A stretch of 64,000 nucleotides of DNA from Phycisphaerae bacterium (GCA_030426395.1 JAUHYE010000004.1:1-64000), one strand, 5' to 3'; numbered from the stretch's first letter, positions 36,222-44,701 are shown. Numbers and translations: made by a program. The notes: generated by a model from the sequence alone, not told the origin.

Positions 36222-36866
36222 ATGAGAAGTCACTTGTGGATTGGAATATGTATGTTTTCGGTTGTCGGACTAGCCGCAGCGGGCGTCAGGGCGTCAACCG
36301 ATGTGCTGAGATACACAGGCATCGAGGTACATGAGGGAGCGATCGACGGAATCGATCTAGCCGGGCAGATCGCGACGGTTGAGATCGAGTTCGCGTCTGG
36401 CCTGGTGGCCTCCGACGAAACGTATAAACTGGGGAGTCTCATCTCAGCGCGTTATGAATTCTCGGACGCGGGCTTGTATGTTGTCGACAATCCACAGGAC
36501 ACACTGGAATTTGGCAACGTTAACGATTTCGACCTGTCATTCTTCGATTCCACCCTCGACCTACGTATGCTGAGCGGCGCTACGGCTGGTGATCAGCCGG
36601 GTTTTGATCCGCTCGATGGCGAGACGCTCGGGGAGTTCTTCCGCAGGTGGGGCGACGGCCACACGATCGATTTTACGTCATCGACCAACTTCCAGATGCT
36701 CAACATTTCGATCGGGGGGCTCAACGGTGGAGCGTCCTTCGTGACGATGGACATCGTGGGGCTGGGGCAAAGCGACGTGACGTTGACCTATGTGCCCGCA
36801 CCCTCGACAGGTGTGCTGCTTTGTGCTGGCTTGTACGTGCTGGGGCGCCGCCGTCGAGATCGTTAA
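36222..36866 (+). CDS. Secreted protein with PEP-CTERM-like C-terminal anchor
   Basis: A 214-residue exported protein. AAAGGGAGAAGAGG precedes the ATG at 36222; the signal peptide (IGICMFSVVGLAAAGVRAS) is cut around residue 26. The mature part is beta-rich (YTGIEVHEGAIDGIDLAGQI, DFDLSFFDSTLDLRMLSG). The end reads TYVPAPSTGVLLCAGLYVLG then RRRRDR: a VPAP motif, hydrophobic span and basic tail, the layout of PEP-CTERM sorting signals with Ala for Glu. Such proteins are processed by exosortases. Base composition is visibly lower in GC than all neighbours (ATG-TAA region with many A/T third positions), suggesting recent acquisition. TACAAT at 36191 may be a -10 box. Confidence 0.78.
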   Translation: MRSHLWIGICMFSVVGLAAAGVRASTDVLRYTGIEVHEGAIDGIDLAGQIATVEIEFASGLVASDETYKLGSLISARYEFSDAGLYVVDNPQDTLEFGNVNDFDLSFFDSTLDLRMLSGATAGDQPGFDPLDGETLGEFFRRWGDGHTIDFTSSTNFQMLNISIGGLNGGASFVTMDIVGLGQSDVTLTYVPAPSTGVLLCAGLYVLGRRRRDR

Positions 36867-36910
36867 GCACGTTACCACCTCAGAGCGTACTCACGCGGCG
36901 AAGACCTTGA

Positions 36911-37369
36911 CTATTCACACCCCGCGTCGAACTCGTTCTGGAACATTAGGAAATCGAAGATGGTGAGCGCGCCGTCGCCGTCCAGTTCGGCCCTGCAACT
37001 CACCATGTCGCGCCCGAAGACGACGCAACTCGAGCCGGCGTTCGTGCGGCCGCCCGGATCGGCCAACACGGCCCCGATGATCAGGTCGTCGATGCCGTCG
37101 CCATTGACGTCACCCGCCGAGGCCACCGAGCGGCCGCTGTGGTCGTCCGCGTCGGTGCCCTCGAGTCGAAAGCCGATGGCCCCGTCCAGGTCGGCCAGTT
37201 CGAGCACGGCGGGGAAGGGATCGCTGAGCGGGCCCTGGGCCAGGGCCGACGGTGCGAGCGTCGCCACGAGACCAACGTGCACGAGACCAACGGGCGCCGC
37301 CATCGGCAGGCCCGCAACAACAAGGAGCGCGGCCCGCCGGCCGTGCCCGGTGCTCTGTGCCAAACGCAT
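36911..37369 (-). CDS. Mini FG-GAP protein with single-hand GC-type dockerin tail
   Basis: A 152-residue secreted protein. The ATG at 37369 has GGGGAGG 6 nt upstream; a signal-like hydrophobic region spans residues 14-45. About 70 residues follow with one FG-GAP/integrin-type blade (DLDGAIGFRLEGTDADDHSG, then ASAGDVNGDGIDDLIIGAVL). The tail LDGDGALTIFDFLMFQNEFD-AGCE is a dockerin-like EF-hand ending Gly-Cys plus one residue. Related proteins carry many blades and two EF-hands, so this is either a degenerate remnant or a minimal version. It lies downstream of the first 21-bp palindromic array and of a perfect 17-nt hairpin at 37385-37401. Confidence 0.75.
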   Translation of the reverse strand: MRLAQSTGHGRRAALLVVAGLPMAAPVGLVHVGLVATLAPSALAQGPLSDPFPAVLELADLDGAIGFRLEGTDADDHSGRSVASAGDVNGDGIDDLIIGAVLADPGGRTNAGSSCVVFGRDMVSCRAELDGDGALTIFDFLMFQNEFDAGCE

Positions 37370-37384
37370 CTCGACCTCCCCTGC

Positions 37385-37401
37385 CCCGGCGGCACGCCGG
37401 G
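37385..37401 (-). repeat. GC-rich 17-nt hairpin in the leader of the mini FG-GAP gene
   Basis: A perfect 7-bp stem with a GCA loop (CCCGGCG-GCA-CGCCGGG) 15 nt before the start codon and immediately above the GGGGAGG site. Similar 17-nt hairpins precede the genes downstream of the two other 21-bp arrays (45483-45499 and 61897-61913). Confidence 0.6.
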
Positions 37402-37579
37402 CCGGGCCCAAGATACCGGAAACGAGCGGGCGTGTCAAGAACGATGGGCCGGGGATGGGTGGATTCGGCGGTCATCGGCCGGCGGGCCGCGGGAGGCGGG
37501 GTTCTGGGACCACCGGCGTCGGACCAGCCCCCATCGCAGCCGCGAAGGCCACGCCCGGGACCGCCCGGCCCGCTCCCAT

Positions 37580-37831
37580 CGTTCCCCGAGTCTCTCGGGG
37601 CGTTTCATGAGCGATTCCCGTCGTTCCCCGAGCCTCTCGGGGCGTTCGGGGGGCGATGTCGGGCGTTCCGGAGGGCTCTTGAGCCGTTCCCAGAGCCATC
37701 CCGGGCATTCCGAAAGCCTCTCCGGGCGTTCCCAGATCTGTTTCGGGCGTTCCCGAATCCTCCCGGAGCGCTCCCGGAACCATCTTGGGAACGCCCGAAA
37801 CCATTCCGGGCGTTCCCGAAACCATTTTGGG
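37580..37831. repeat. Array A: 12 tandem 21-bp palindromic units
   Basis: Twelve units of exactly 21 bp, 252 bp in all. Each is a 4-nt linker, usually CGTT, plus a 17-nt imperfect palindrome with consensus CCCGAAACCATTCCGGG (7-bp arms, 3-nt loop). Units 1 and 3 (37580 and 37622) have perfect arms CCCCGAG/CTCGGGG; the last (37811) pairs fully if one G-T is allowed. Changes in one arm are often matched in the other. It lies 146 nt after the stop of the quinoprotein-like dockerin gene and 210 nt before the mini FG-GAP gene, both on the minus strand. There are no unique spacers, so it is not a CRISPR array. Confidence 0.9.
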
Positions 37832-37911
37832 AGGAATAGCCGCGACGGACGAACCGCCCTCACGCCGTGCCAGGGCGGATTTTCAGGGTTATCACGGTCG
37901 GGGTTTGATAG

Positions 37912-37936
37912 AAAAGGCCCCGGACCGATATCCGGG
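37912..37936 (-). terminator. Terminator of the quinoprotein-like dockerin gene
   Basis: CCCGGA (37919-37924) pairs with TCCGGG (37931-37936). Read on the minus strand the stem is followed by GCCTTTTCT; on the plus strand it is followed by TTTT, so it may act in both directions. Confidence 0.65.
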
Positions 37937-37977
37937 TTTTGGATGGATTCTCCTGGGCGGCCCGTGCGGCGGGTTTC

Positions 37978-39375
37978 TCAGGAGCAACCCGCGTCGAACT
38001 CGGTCTGGAACGCCAGGAAGTCGAAGATTGTGAGGCTGCCGTCCCCGTCGAAATCGGCGATCGGGTCGCCCGCGTCGAAGGCGTTCTGGAAGGCCAGGAA
38101 GTCGAAGAGGGTCAGCTCGCCGTCGCCGTCCAGGTCGGCCCGGCAGTCGCCAACGGGGCCTCGGTACGCCCGGATGTCCGAGCCGACGCCGGCGATGATC
38201 AGCGTGCCGCCCTGGCCGATCGCGGGCCCGCCGATGTTGATGTTGCGCACGGGGACGCTCCAGCGTTCTTCCAGGCTCGAGTCGAAGCTGAAGAACCGGC
38301 CGGTGGCGAACTCGCCGTTGCTGACGTAGAGGTTGCCGTCGCGATCGCTGGCCATGCGCGGGCTGCCGGCGCCGCCATCGAGCGGCGGGCTCGAGCCGAT
38401 GACGTCGCCGGTGGCCGGGTCGATCTTCATGATGGCATAATCGCGGTCGATGGCGTAGACCGATCCATCGGGGCCGACCGTGAACTCGCTGGTGGTGGTC
38501 CACCCGGCCTCGACGCGCCAGCGGACGGTGATGTCCGGGCCGTTGTCGTCCAGCGCGTAGAAGTGGTCGACCGCTGGGTTGTTCTGGGTGCGCTGGACGT
38601 AGATGGTGCCGTCGGGCCCGATCATGGGCGTGGTCTGCACGGTGAAGCCTTCCATGAGCTCGCTCTCGACCTCGAACGCGCCGGTGGCCAGGTCGAAGCG
38701 CTTGACGCGGTGCCCGCCCACGGCCGCGTCGATGACGTAGACCTTGCCGTCATAGATGGCGCCGCCGCACGTGCCGCTGACCGAGCAGGAGCGATCGGCG
38801 GCCCACACGAGGCTTCCCGTTTCGGCGTCGAAGCGCTTGATGGTGCGAAAGTCGGCGGCGATGATGTCGCCGTCGTCGGCGAAGACCGCGCCGTCGTAGG
38901 CGCCCATCGTGGTCTCTTCGGTGCTGAACCACAGCGTGTCGCCCGTTGCGGCGTCGAGCGCATAAATCGGCGCCGACACGCTCGAACCGTTGCCCGCGCG
39001 AGAGGCGTACACGCGACCGTCCCTGACGCCCAGCACGGTGGTGGTCCAGTGGTCGGGGTCGGCTGGGATGTTGCGGAACCACAGCTCGTCGCCCGTGTCC
39101 AGGTCCATCGCGACGACGGGGCTGCGGTCGCTCTCGGGCGGGAAGGCCGACTGGCGCACCATGAACACGCGCCGGCCCTCGATCACCGGCTGCCAGGCGA
39201 TGATGCTGGTGCGGCCACCGTCCCAGAGGATGTCTGGGGAAGCCGGGCCAACTTCGCTCGTCTGGCCGTTGCGTTGGGCGTTGCCGCCCGAGTTGCTCCA
39301 GTCTTGTGCCAGGGCCGGCATCGCCAGGCCGCAGGCGAGCAAGGCCGAAACGGGCGCATGGATAGCGTGGTGCAT
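37978..39375 (-). CDS. Secreted quinoprotein-like beta-propeller with GC-type dockerin
   Basis: A 465-residue secreted protein. GGAGGAGGAA precedes the ATG at 39375, and the signal peptide ends ACGLAMPALAQ at about residue 23. The body is a PQQ-like propeller: repeated blades such as VVAMDLDTGDELWFRNIPAD, IYALDAATGDTLWFSTEETT and IKRFDAETGSLVWAADRSCS. No PQQ cofactor site is evident, so binding or structural roles are as likely as dehydrogenase activity. The tail has two EF-hands (DLDGDGELTLFDFLAFQNAF and DFDGDGSLTIFDFLAFQTEF), ending DAGCS. It precedes array A on the same strand and follows the DNRLRE gene after 71 nt. Confidence 0.88.
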   Translation of the reverse strand: MHHAIHAPVSALLACGLAMPALAQDWSNSGGNAQRNGQTSEVGPASPDILWDGGRTSIIAWQPVIEGRRVFMVRQSAFPPESDRSPVVAMDLDTGDELWFRNIPADPDHWTTTVLGVRDGRVYASRAGNGSSVSAPIYALDAATGDTLWFSTEETTMGAYDGAVFADDGDIIAADFRTIKRFDAETGSLVWAADRSCSVSGTCGGAIYDGKVYVIDAAVGGHRVKRFDLATGAFEVESELMEGFTVQTTPMIGPDGTIYVQRTQNNPAVDHFYALDDNGPDITVRWRVEAGWTTTSEFTVGPDGSVYAIDRDYAIMKIDPATGDVIGSSPPLDGGAGSPRMASDRDGNLYVSNGEFATGRFFSFDSSLEERWSVPVRNINIGGPAIGQGGTLIIAGVGSDIRAYRGPVGDCRADLDGDGELTLFDFLAFQNAFDAGDPIADFDGDGSLTIFDFLAFQTEFDAGCS

Positions 39376-39446
39376 CGTGTTCCTCCTCCGGCCAGTCATA
39401 CGCACCGCCCGGGCCGTGGGTTGCCCGGCGCGTGGATACCCCGGCC

Positions 39447-40220
39447 TTACTCGCAGCCCGCGTCGAATTCGTTCTGGAACGCGAGGAAGTCGAAGATCGT
39501 GAGCGAGCCGTCGCCGTCGAAGTCGGCGAGCGGATCGCCCGCGTCGAACGCGTTCTGGAATGCGAGGAAGTCGAAGAGGGTCAGCTCGCCGTCGCCGTCG
39601 AGGTCGACGCGGCAGGCCACGCCGATGACCAGTTCCAGTTGCGGGTGCAGGGTCTCGTCGGAGAACTCCAGGCTGCGGAAGTAGCCGTAGCGCGAGGCGC
39701 CGGCGCCGAACTCGGTGAGCTGGGCGACGGCGAAGCCGTTGTTGGGCGCCCCCGCGGCGATGGCGCGGACGAGTTCGGTCACGTCGTAGTCGAGCCAGCC
39801 GACCGAGCCGCTGGCGCCGACGCGGCGGCTCTCGTTGCCGGCGCGGTCGCCGTTCTCGGGCCTGGTGTCCCACGTCACCGTGCCGGCGTCCCAATCGCTC
39901 AGGAGCGCGAACACGTCGTCGCCCAAGCCGCCGGCGGCGGGCTCGGTGCGGTGCTGGTACACACGCAGCGTGGCGCTCTCGATGGCGTCGGGCTCGATCA
40001 CGTCGCTCAGGTCGAACTTCAGGTAGATCCGGCCGAAGCCAAGCCCCCAGAAGCTGCCCTTGCCCGCGGCCAATTCCTCGGCCGAGCCGAAGTTCGTCGC
40101 GGGCTGGCTGCTCTCGACGTAGGTGTCTTCGGTGGCCAGGCGGATCTCCTGGGCGGCGGCGGGGCTCGCGCTCAGGCCGGCGGCCAGCAGCGTGGCGGTG
40201 ATCGCGGGAACGGGCTTCAT
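39447..40220 (-). CDS. Secreted DNRLRE-domain protein with GC-type dockerin
   Basis: A 257-residue secreted protein that starts at the second of two close ATGs (40220), with GAGAGG upstream. The signal peptide is ITATLLAAGLSASPAAAQ. The next 165 residues match the DNRLRE beta-sandwich, a carbohydrate-associated domain: IRLATEDTYVESSQPATNFG, RIYLKFDLSD, ATLRVYQHRT, GTVTWDTRPENGDR, WLDYDVTELVRAIAAGAPNN. The tail has two EF-hands (VDLDGDGELTLFDFLAFQNA and DFDGDGSLTIFDFLAFQNEF) ending DAGCE. The DNA of this tail is nearly identical to that of the next gene downstream, indicating duplication or conversion of the dockerin module. Confidence 0.88.
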   Translation of the reverse strand: MKPVPAITATLLAAGLSASPAAAQEIRLATEDTYVESSQPATNFGSAEELAAGKGSFWGLGFGRIYLKFDLSDVIEPDAIESATLRVYQHRTEPAAGGLGDDVFALLSDWDAGTVTWDTRPENGDRAGNESRRVGASGSVGWLDYDVTELVRAIAAGAPNNGFAVAQLTEFGAGASRYGYFRSLEFSDETLHPQLELVIGVACRVDLDGDGELTLFDFLAFQNAFDAGDPLADFDGDGSLTIFDFLAFQNEFDAGCE

Positions 40221-40329
40221 GTGCATCCTCTCCGGGCTTGTGGCCTCTGGGTTCTGGCCCAATGATCTCTCAGAGCCGGATACGCCGGGGGCGGAGCCCG
40301 CGTGACAGCGAGCGGGCGGAGGGTTGACC

Positions 40330-42108
40330 ATGACGGGCACGATCATTCGAGCGATGGCTGTTTGGATTGCGACAGGGTTGGTCGCGATCGCCAATGCCCA
40401 GACGCCGCTCTCGGAGCAGATCTCCGAGCGGCTGGTGGAGATCGAAAGCAACGCCGCCCGCTCGCTGGCCGACGACGAGCTCCGCGAGAAGATGCTGGCA
40501 GACCTCGATGCCCTGCTGGCCGCCGCGGCGGTTGGGGGATCCAAGCGTGACGAATCCACGCTGGTCGGCGTCGCGGCGGCCCGGCGCATCGCCGAACTCG
40601 CCGGTGCGGCTCCCATAAGCGAGCGTGCGGGCTGGTGGGAATATCTCTCGGCCGACGCGGGCCCGGGCCGGACGCTGGCGTTCGTGGTGAGCGACGCCGA
40701 CCACGCGGCGGGCGTGCTGCGCGTGCTCGAAGACCTGCGCGAGCGATTCGGCGACCAGAAGGTCGCCAGGTATGCCGAGCTGGTCGCGGCGCTGTGCGTG
40801 GTGCATGATGGCGAGAAGCCGTTCGCCCGCCGCGTCAACGAGAACACCGCGCGTTCGGCCGGGCCGGTTGCCCTGTTCGAGTACTACACCAGCAACGAGC
40901 GGCAGATGCTCTTCGGCCTGCGCAGCGTGCCGCCGGAGTTGCTGGTGTACGTGGTCGACGCGGCCGCGAGCATCGACGAGCTCGAGTGGGCCCTGGACAA
41001 GCACCGCGGCGATCGCGCGGTCGGGCAGCGGTTCTTCGACATCAAGTACGACTACGCGCACGCCAACACGGGCCGGCCCAAGGCGGTCAGCGAGCAGGGC
41101 TTCACGCTGCCCAACATCGCCAGGCTCGGCGGCGTGTGCGCCGACCAGTGCCACTACGCCGTCACGGTCGGCAAAGCGATCGGCGTGCCGACCGCCTACG
41201 TCACCGGCCGCGGCGGCGAGGTCGGCCACGCCTGGGTTGGGTACCTCGAGGCCAGGGGCCGCGGCGCCGTGTGGAACTTCAACGTCGGCCGCTACGAGGA
41301 GTACCAGGGCGTCCGCGGCGACCTGCTCGACCCGCAGACTCTTGCGACCATCGGCGACGACGAGCTCGGGCTGCTCGCGAAGCTGACCACGGTGAACGAG
41401 CGGCAGCGCTCCGCCGCCGCGGCGTGGCTCGACGCGGCCGAAGCGCTCAAGGACGGCGTGCGCCCCGTCGCGATCGACACGCCCCGCCGTGGCGCCGAGC
41501 GAGCGGGACGAGAGGGCGTGCTGGAATTGGCTGAGCTCGCATTGCGGCAGAACCCCGCCGATCGACGCGGCTGGGCCTTGGTGCGCGATGCCGTGACCGA
41601 TCCGGCCATGACCATGGGCGAGCGCGTGCGCTGGTCGCAGGTCATCATCCGGTTGTGCGAAGACGCGAACGCCGAGCACTTCATGGTGGGCATGCTCGAG
41701 CCGATGATCGCGTCGATGGACAGCTCGCTGGACCGCATCGGCGCGTGGGAGCGCGTGCTCGACCACGTCAAGACCAAGAAGGACCTGCGGGCCCGCATCC
41801 GCATGCTGCAGGCGGGCGACGCCATCGAGCGCGGCGACAAGCACGGGGCGTACCTGGCCTACCAGGACGTCATCGATACTTCATTGAACGACACCCGCAT
41901 GTCGCGCTACGCCGTCGCCGGGGCGGTGAAGATGCTCGAGGACGCAGGCAAGCACCGCGAGGCCGCGCAACTGCTGGGCGACGTGCTCAAGCGGGTCGAT
42001 CGCCCGACCGAGGCGGCGGCCTTCTCGGCCAGCAGCAACTACAACGCCGTGCGGGCTTTGGCCGAGGCGTATTCGGCCAGGCACGGGGTGGCGGTGGCGG
42101 GGCTCTAG
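40330..42108 (+). CDS. Secreted transglutaminase-like protein
   Basis: A 592-residue exported protein. GGAGGG lies about 8 nt before the ATG at 40330, and the signal peptide (MAVWIATGLVAIANAQ) ends near residue 24. The middle has a transglutaminase-like Cys protease fold: Cys270 in GGVCADQCHYAVTVGKAIGV, His300 in GEVGHAWVGYLE, and Asn316/Asn318 in VWNFNVGRYEE where the third catalytic residue (usually Asp) is expected. Flanking regions are all-helical, with TPR-like repeats in the C-terminal 180 residues (RIRMLQAGDAIERGDKHGAY). It is divergent from the DNRLRE gene; the leader is short. Substrate unknown; peptide or protein bond remodelling at the surface is a guess. Confidence 0.78.
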   Translation: MTGTIIRAMAVWIATGLVAIANAQTPLSEQISERLVEIESNAARSLADDELREKMLADLDALLAAAAVGGSKRDESTLVGVAAARRIAELAGAAPISERAGWWEYLSADAGPGRTLAFVVSDADHAAGVLRVLEDLRERFGDQKVARYAELVAALCVVHDGEKPFARRVNENTARSAGPVALFEYYTSNERQMLFGLRSVPPELLVYVVDAAASIDELEWALDKHRGDRAVGQRFFDIKYDYAHANTGRPKAVSEQGFTLPNIARLGGVCADQCHYAVTVGKAIGVPTAYVTGRGGEVGHAWVGYLEARGRGAVWNFNVGRYEEYQGVRGDLLDPQTLATIGDDELGLLAKLTTVNERQRSAAAAWLDAAEALKDGVRPVAIDTPRRGAERAGREGVLELAELALRQNPADRRGWALVRDAVTDPAMTMGERVRWSQVIIRLCEDANAEHFMVGMLEPMIASMDSSLDRIGAWERVLDHVKTKKDLRARIRMLQAGDAIERGDKHGAYLAYQDVIDTSLNDTRMSRYAVAGAVKMLEDAGKHREAAQLLGDVLKRVDRPTEAAAFSASSNYNAVRALAEAYSARHGVAVAGL

Positions 42109-42165
42109 GCGGTCGGTTGGGCTCTGGCGTCCTATCCTGCGGCTGCCCAGCAGGAGACCCAGACA

Positions 42166-43416
42166 ATGACCTCAGCCACCAGCACTTACCCCTTCAACGC
42201 CCGCACCGACGACATCCTCGCCGGCCTGGAGAAGGGCGGCCAGTACAAGCACCTCCAGATGCTCACCGGGCCGATGGGGCCGACGGTGATGCTGCGCGAT
42301 GCCTCCGGGGAATCGCGCGAAGTCATCTGCATGTGCTCGAACAATTATCTTGGGCTGGCCAACCACCCCGAGGTGGTCGAGGCCGGCATCGAGGGGCTCA
42401 AGAAGTACGGCGCCGGCACGGCGTCGGTCCGCTTCATCTGCGGCACGTTCGACTGCCACGAGACGCTCGAGACCACGATCGCGAGGTACATGGGGACGCA
42501 GAGCAGCTACACCTTCGTGAGCTGCTGGAACGCGAATGAAGCGATCTTCGCGACCCTCGGCGAGTCGGGCGACCTCATCATCTCCGACGAGCTCAACCAC
42601 GCCAGCATCATCGACGGCATCCGCCTGGCCGCCGTCATCAAGAAGGGCCTGCACAAGGGCGTCTACAAGCACAACGACCTCGACGACCTGCGAAAGAAGC
42701 TGGAAGCCGCGCGCGCGAACCCCGACGTCACCGGCCAGATCTGGGTCGTCACCGACGGCGTCTTCAGCATGGAGGGCGACATCGCCGACCTGCCCGCCCT
42801 CCGCAAGCTCTGCGACGAGTTCGACGCGATGATCATCGTCGATGACTCGCACGGCCACGGCGTCATGGGGGCCACCGGCCGCGGCACGCACGAGCACTTT
42901 AACATGTGCCCCGGCGCTCCGAACTTCGACGCGAGCCTGGGCGAGGTCGACCTCTTCACCGGCACGCTTGGCAAGGGCCTGGGCGGCGGCGCGGGCGGCT
43001 TCATCGCCGGCCGCAAGCGCGCGACGGAGCTCATCGTCCAGCGCGGCCGGCCCACGCTGTTCAGCAACGCGTTGCCCTGCACGGTCGCGTGCAGCGCCAA
43101 CAAAGCCATCGAGATCGTGCTGCGCGAGCCGGAAAGAGTGAAGGCCCTGCGCGACATCACCACCTACGCGCGCACCGAGATCAAGAACGCCGGCTTCGAG
43201 GTCATCGACTCGCCCACCGCCATCTGCCCCATCATCGTCGGCGAAACGAGCACCGCCATCGCGATGAGCAAGAAGCTCCTGGAACTGGGGGTCTTCGTCA
43301 TCGGCTTCGGCTACCCGGTGGTGCCCGAGGGCGAGGCCCGCCTGCGACTCCAGCTCTCGGCGGCGCACACGACCGAGCACGTCGATCAGGTCGTCGACGC
43401 GCTCAAGAAGCTGTGA
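42166..43416 (+). CDS. kbl: Glycine C-acetyltransferase / 2-amino-3-ketobutyrate CoA ligase (alpha-oxoamine synthase)
   Basis: A 416-residue PLP enzyme of the alpha-oxoamine synthase family. Key motifs are MCSNNYLGLANHPEVVEAGI, YGAGTASVRFICGTFDCHET, SDELNHASIIDGIRL, DDSHGHGVMGATGRGTHEHF and the Schiff-base strand FTGTLGKGLGGGAGGFIAGR with the catalytic Lys. The strong Kbl-like ASVRFICGT segment and the length favour 2-amino-3-ketobutyrate CoA ligase (threonine to glycine and acetyl-CoA) over BioF or HemA. AGGAG precedes the ATG. It is the first gene of an overlapping three-gene unit with a Zn-ribbon membrane protein and a RidA protein, which fits amine or enamine chemistry. Confidence 0.93.
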   Translation: MTSATSTYPFNARTDDILAGLEKGGQYKHLQMLTGPMGPTVMLRDASGESREVICMCSNNYLGLANHPEVVEAGIEGLKKYGAGTASVRFICGTFDCHETLETTIARYMGTQSSYTFVSCWNANEAIFATLGESGDLIISDELNHASIIDGIRLAAVIKKGLHKGVYKHNDLDDLRKKLEAARANPDVTGQIWVVTDGVFSMEGDIADLPALRKLCDEFDAMIIVDDSHGHGVMGATGRGTHEHFNMCPGAPNFDASLGEVDLFTGTLGKGLGGGAGGFIAGRKRATELIVQRGRPTLFSNALPCTVACSANKAIEIVLREPERVKALRDITTYARTEIKNAGFEVIDSPTAICPIIVGETSTAIAMSKKLLELGVFVIGFGYPVVPEGEARLRLQLSAAHTTEHVDQVVDALKKL

Positions 43417-44303
43417 GCCAGACTTCGCCCGAGGCCACGCCGCGGTTCTTCCAGTACGGCTTCGCGTGCCCGGGCTGCCAGTACGACCTCTCCCACGCGA
43501 GTTCCACGCAATGCCCCGAGTGTGGGACGGTGCTCACCGAGCAGATGGCCATCGGCCGCGTGCGCGCGATGTCCGAAGACGAGACGAGCTTCGCTCGGGG
43601 AGCGATCGGTCGCATCGGTCGAGCCGACCTGCTCGCGGCCGTGCACGCCGAGGTCTGGCGGCGGTACTCGGTGCTCGTGCTCGTGGCGCTCGCGCCGGCC
43701 CTCGTGTACGGGCTCATCCGCTGGGGCCAGGTGGAACGGGACGGCTTCGTTGATGGCTTCGTGGTGGGTGGCGCCGTCTCGTATGGCACGCTCGCGCTCG
43801 TCTACGCGCTGCTGATGGTCTGGACGGTCGTCGGATTCAATCGCACCGCCGACAATCTGCGCGACCGCCGCGACCATGATCTTGCGCGGGGCGTCGTCGA
43901 GGAGTGGTGGCTCGAGGCCAGCCATCGCCTGACGCTCGCGACCGATGGCCCGATGCGCACCTACCTGCGGATGACGCACGGCGGGGTGTGCGGCGTGCGC
44001 CGCGACGCGGAGGCCTGGCTCGCCGAGAACGATGGCGTGCACATGCGGCTGGCGATCCTACCGTCCAGCCGCGTCGTGGTCGGGCTGCGAAGCGAGGGGA
44101 CCGCGGTGCGGAACATCGAGCGGTCGGCGACCGAGGGCATCGCCCCGCGCCGCAACTCGACGGTGTGGTGCACGCCCATCGTGTTCTTCAAGAACGAGGC
44201 CGAGGCCCTGCGCGGCGCCAATCCGTTCGTTGGTTCTGCGTCAGAACCAACAAACCGGGCATCGCAGCAACGGGCTTCGGGACGGAACGGGAAGGACGCA
44301 TGA
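43413..44303 (+). CDS. Membrane protein with N-terminal zinc ribbon
   Basis: A 296-residue protein starting at a GTG (43413) that overlaps the kbl stop (GTGA). Residues 14-40 hold a zinc ribbon, CPGCQYDLSHASSTQCPEC. Two hydrophobic segments follow at about 85-105 (YSVLVLVALAPALVYGLIRW) and 115-140 (GAVSYGTLALVYALLMVWTV). The C-terminal 150 residues are soluble and contain GGVCGVRRDAEAWLAENDGV. No function is recognised. It overlaps ridA by 4 nt (ATGA), so the three genes are translated together. It resembles many small zinc-ribbon membrane proteins found in planctomycetes. Confidence 0.78.
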   Translation: MSQTSPEATPRFFQYGFACPGCQYDLSHASSTQCPECGTVLTEQMAIGRVRAMSEDETSFARGAIGRIGRADLLAAVHAEVWRRYSVLVLVALAPALVYGLIRWGQVERDGFVDGFVVGGAVSYGTLALVYALLMVWTVVGFNRTADNLRDRRDHDLARGVVEEWWLEASHRLTLATDGPMRTYLRMTHGGVCGVRRDAEAWLAENDGVHMRLAILPSSRVVVGLRSEGTAVRNIERSATEGIAPRRNSTVWCTPIVFFKNEAEALRGANPFVGSASEPTNRASQQRASGRNGKDA

Positions 44304-44701
44304 AGCGCACCAGCATCTCAACGGGCGGCCCCTGGGAAGCCACCAACGGCTACAGCCGCTGCGTCAAGATCGAGCGTGCGGAGAGCACCGACTTCTTCTT
44401 GGCCGGCACCACGGCCATCAACGCCGACGGCGCCATCGAGCACGAGGGCGACGCCGGCGGGCAGGCCCGCGTGATCCTCGAGCGCATCGGCGCGGTGCTG
44501 CACGAACACGGCGCCTCGCTCGCCGACGTCGTGGCGACGCGGATGTATGTGACCGATGTCGCGCACGCCCAGGCGGTGGGGCGGGCCCACGGCGAAGTGT
44601 TCACCGACATCCGGCCGGCAGCGACGCTTTTGGTGGTCGCGGGGCTGGTCGATCCGCGGATGCTGGTCGAAATCGAAGCGCACGCGATCGCGCCCCATTG
44701 A
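44300..44701 (+). CDS. RidA family protein
   Basis: A 133-residue RidA protein, the usual length. Family features are RCVKIERAESTDFFLAGTTA, QARVILERIGAVLHEHGASL, DVVATRMYVTDVAHAQAVGR and the trimer-core end FTDIRPAATLLVVAGLVDPR, MLVEIEAHAIAPH. The Arg in DIRPAAT matches the catalytic Arg of active RidA enzymes, which hydrolyse 2-aminoacrylate and related imines. Its ATG overlaps the end of the zinc-ribbon gene by 4 nt. Its place behind kbl suggests a role in clearing reactive intermediates from threonine/glycine metabolism. Confidence 0.92.
   Translation: MKRTSISTGGPWEATNGYSRCVKIERAESTDFFLAGTTAINADGAIEHEGDAGGQARVILERIGAVLHEHGASLADVVATRMYVTDVAHAQAVGRAHGEVFTDIRPAATLLVVAGLVDPRMLVEIEAHAIAPH

Larger units (their letters stand above)
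37370..37977. other. Intergenic region holding palindromic array A, a leader hairpin and a terminator
   Basis: About 600 nt without a believable gene, despite open frames in several registers. From left to right it holds the 17-nt hairpin CCCGGCG-GCA-CGCCGGG (37385-37401) just above the ribosome binding site of the mini FG-GAP gene, a GC-rich spacer, array A (37580-37831), and the terminator of the quinoprotein-like gene (37912-37936). Frames crossing the array translate as 7-residue repeats only because its period is 21. Confidence 0.7.

Noticed and set aside
37580-37831. CRISPR array
   Set aside because: Units are contiguous 21-mers with no unique spacers, and no cas genes are present.
37139-38329. 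Plus-strand frame encoding heptad-like GRS repeats
   Set aside because: The repeats are a reading of array A, whose 21-bp period keeps all frames open. There is no binding site or domain, and it crosses two real genes on the opposite strand.
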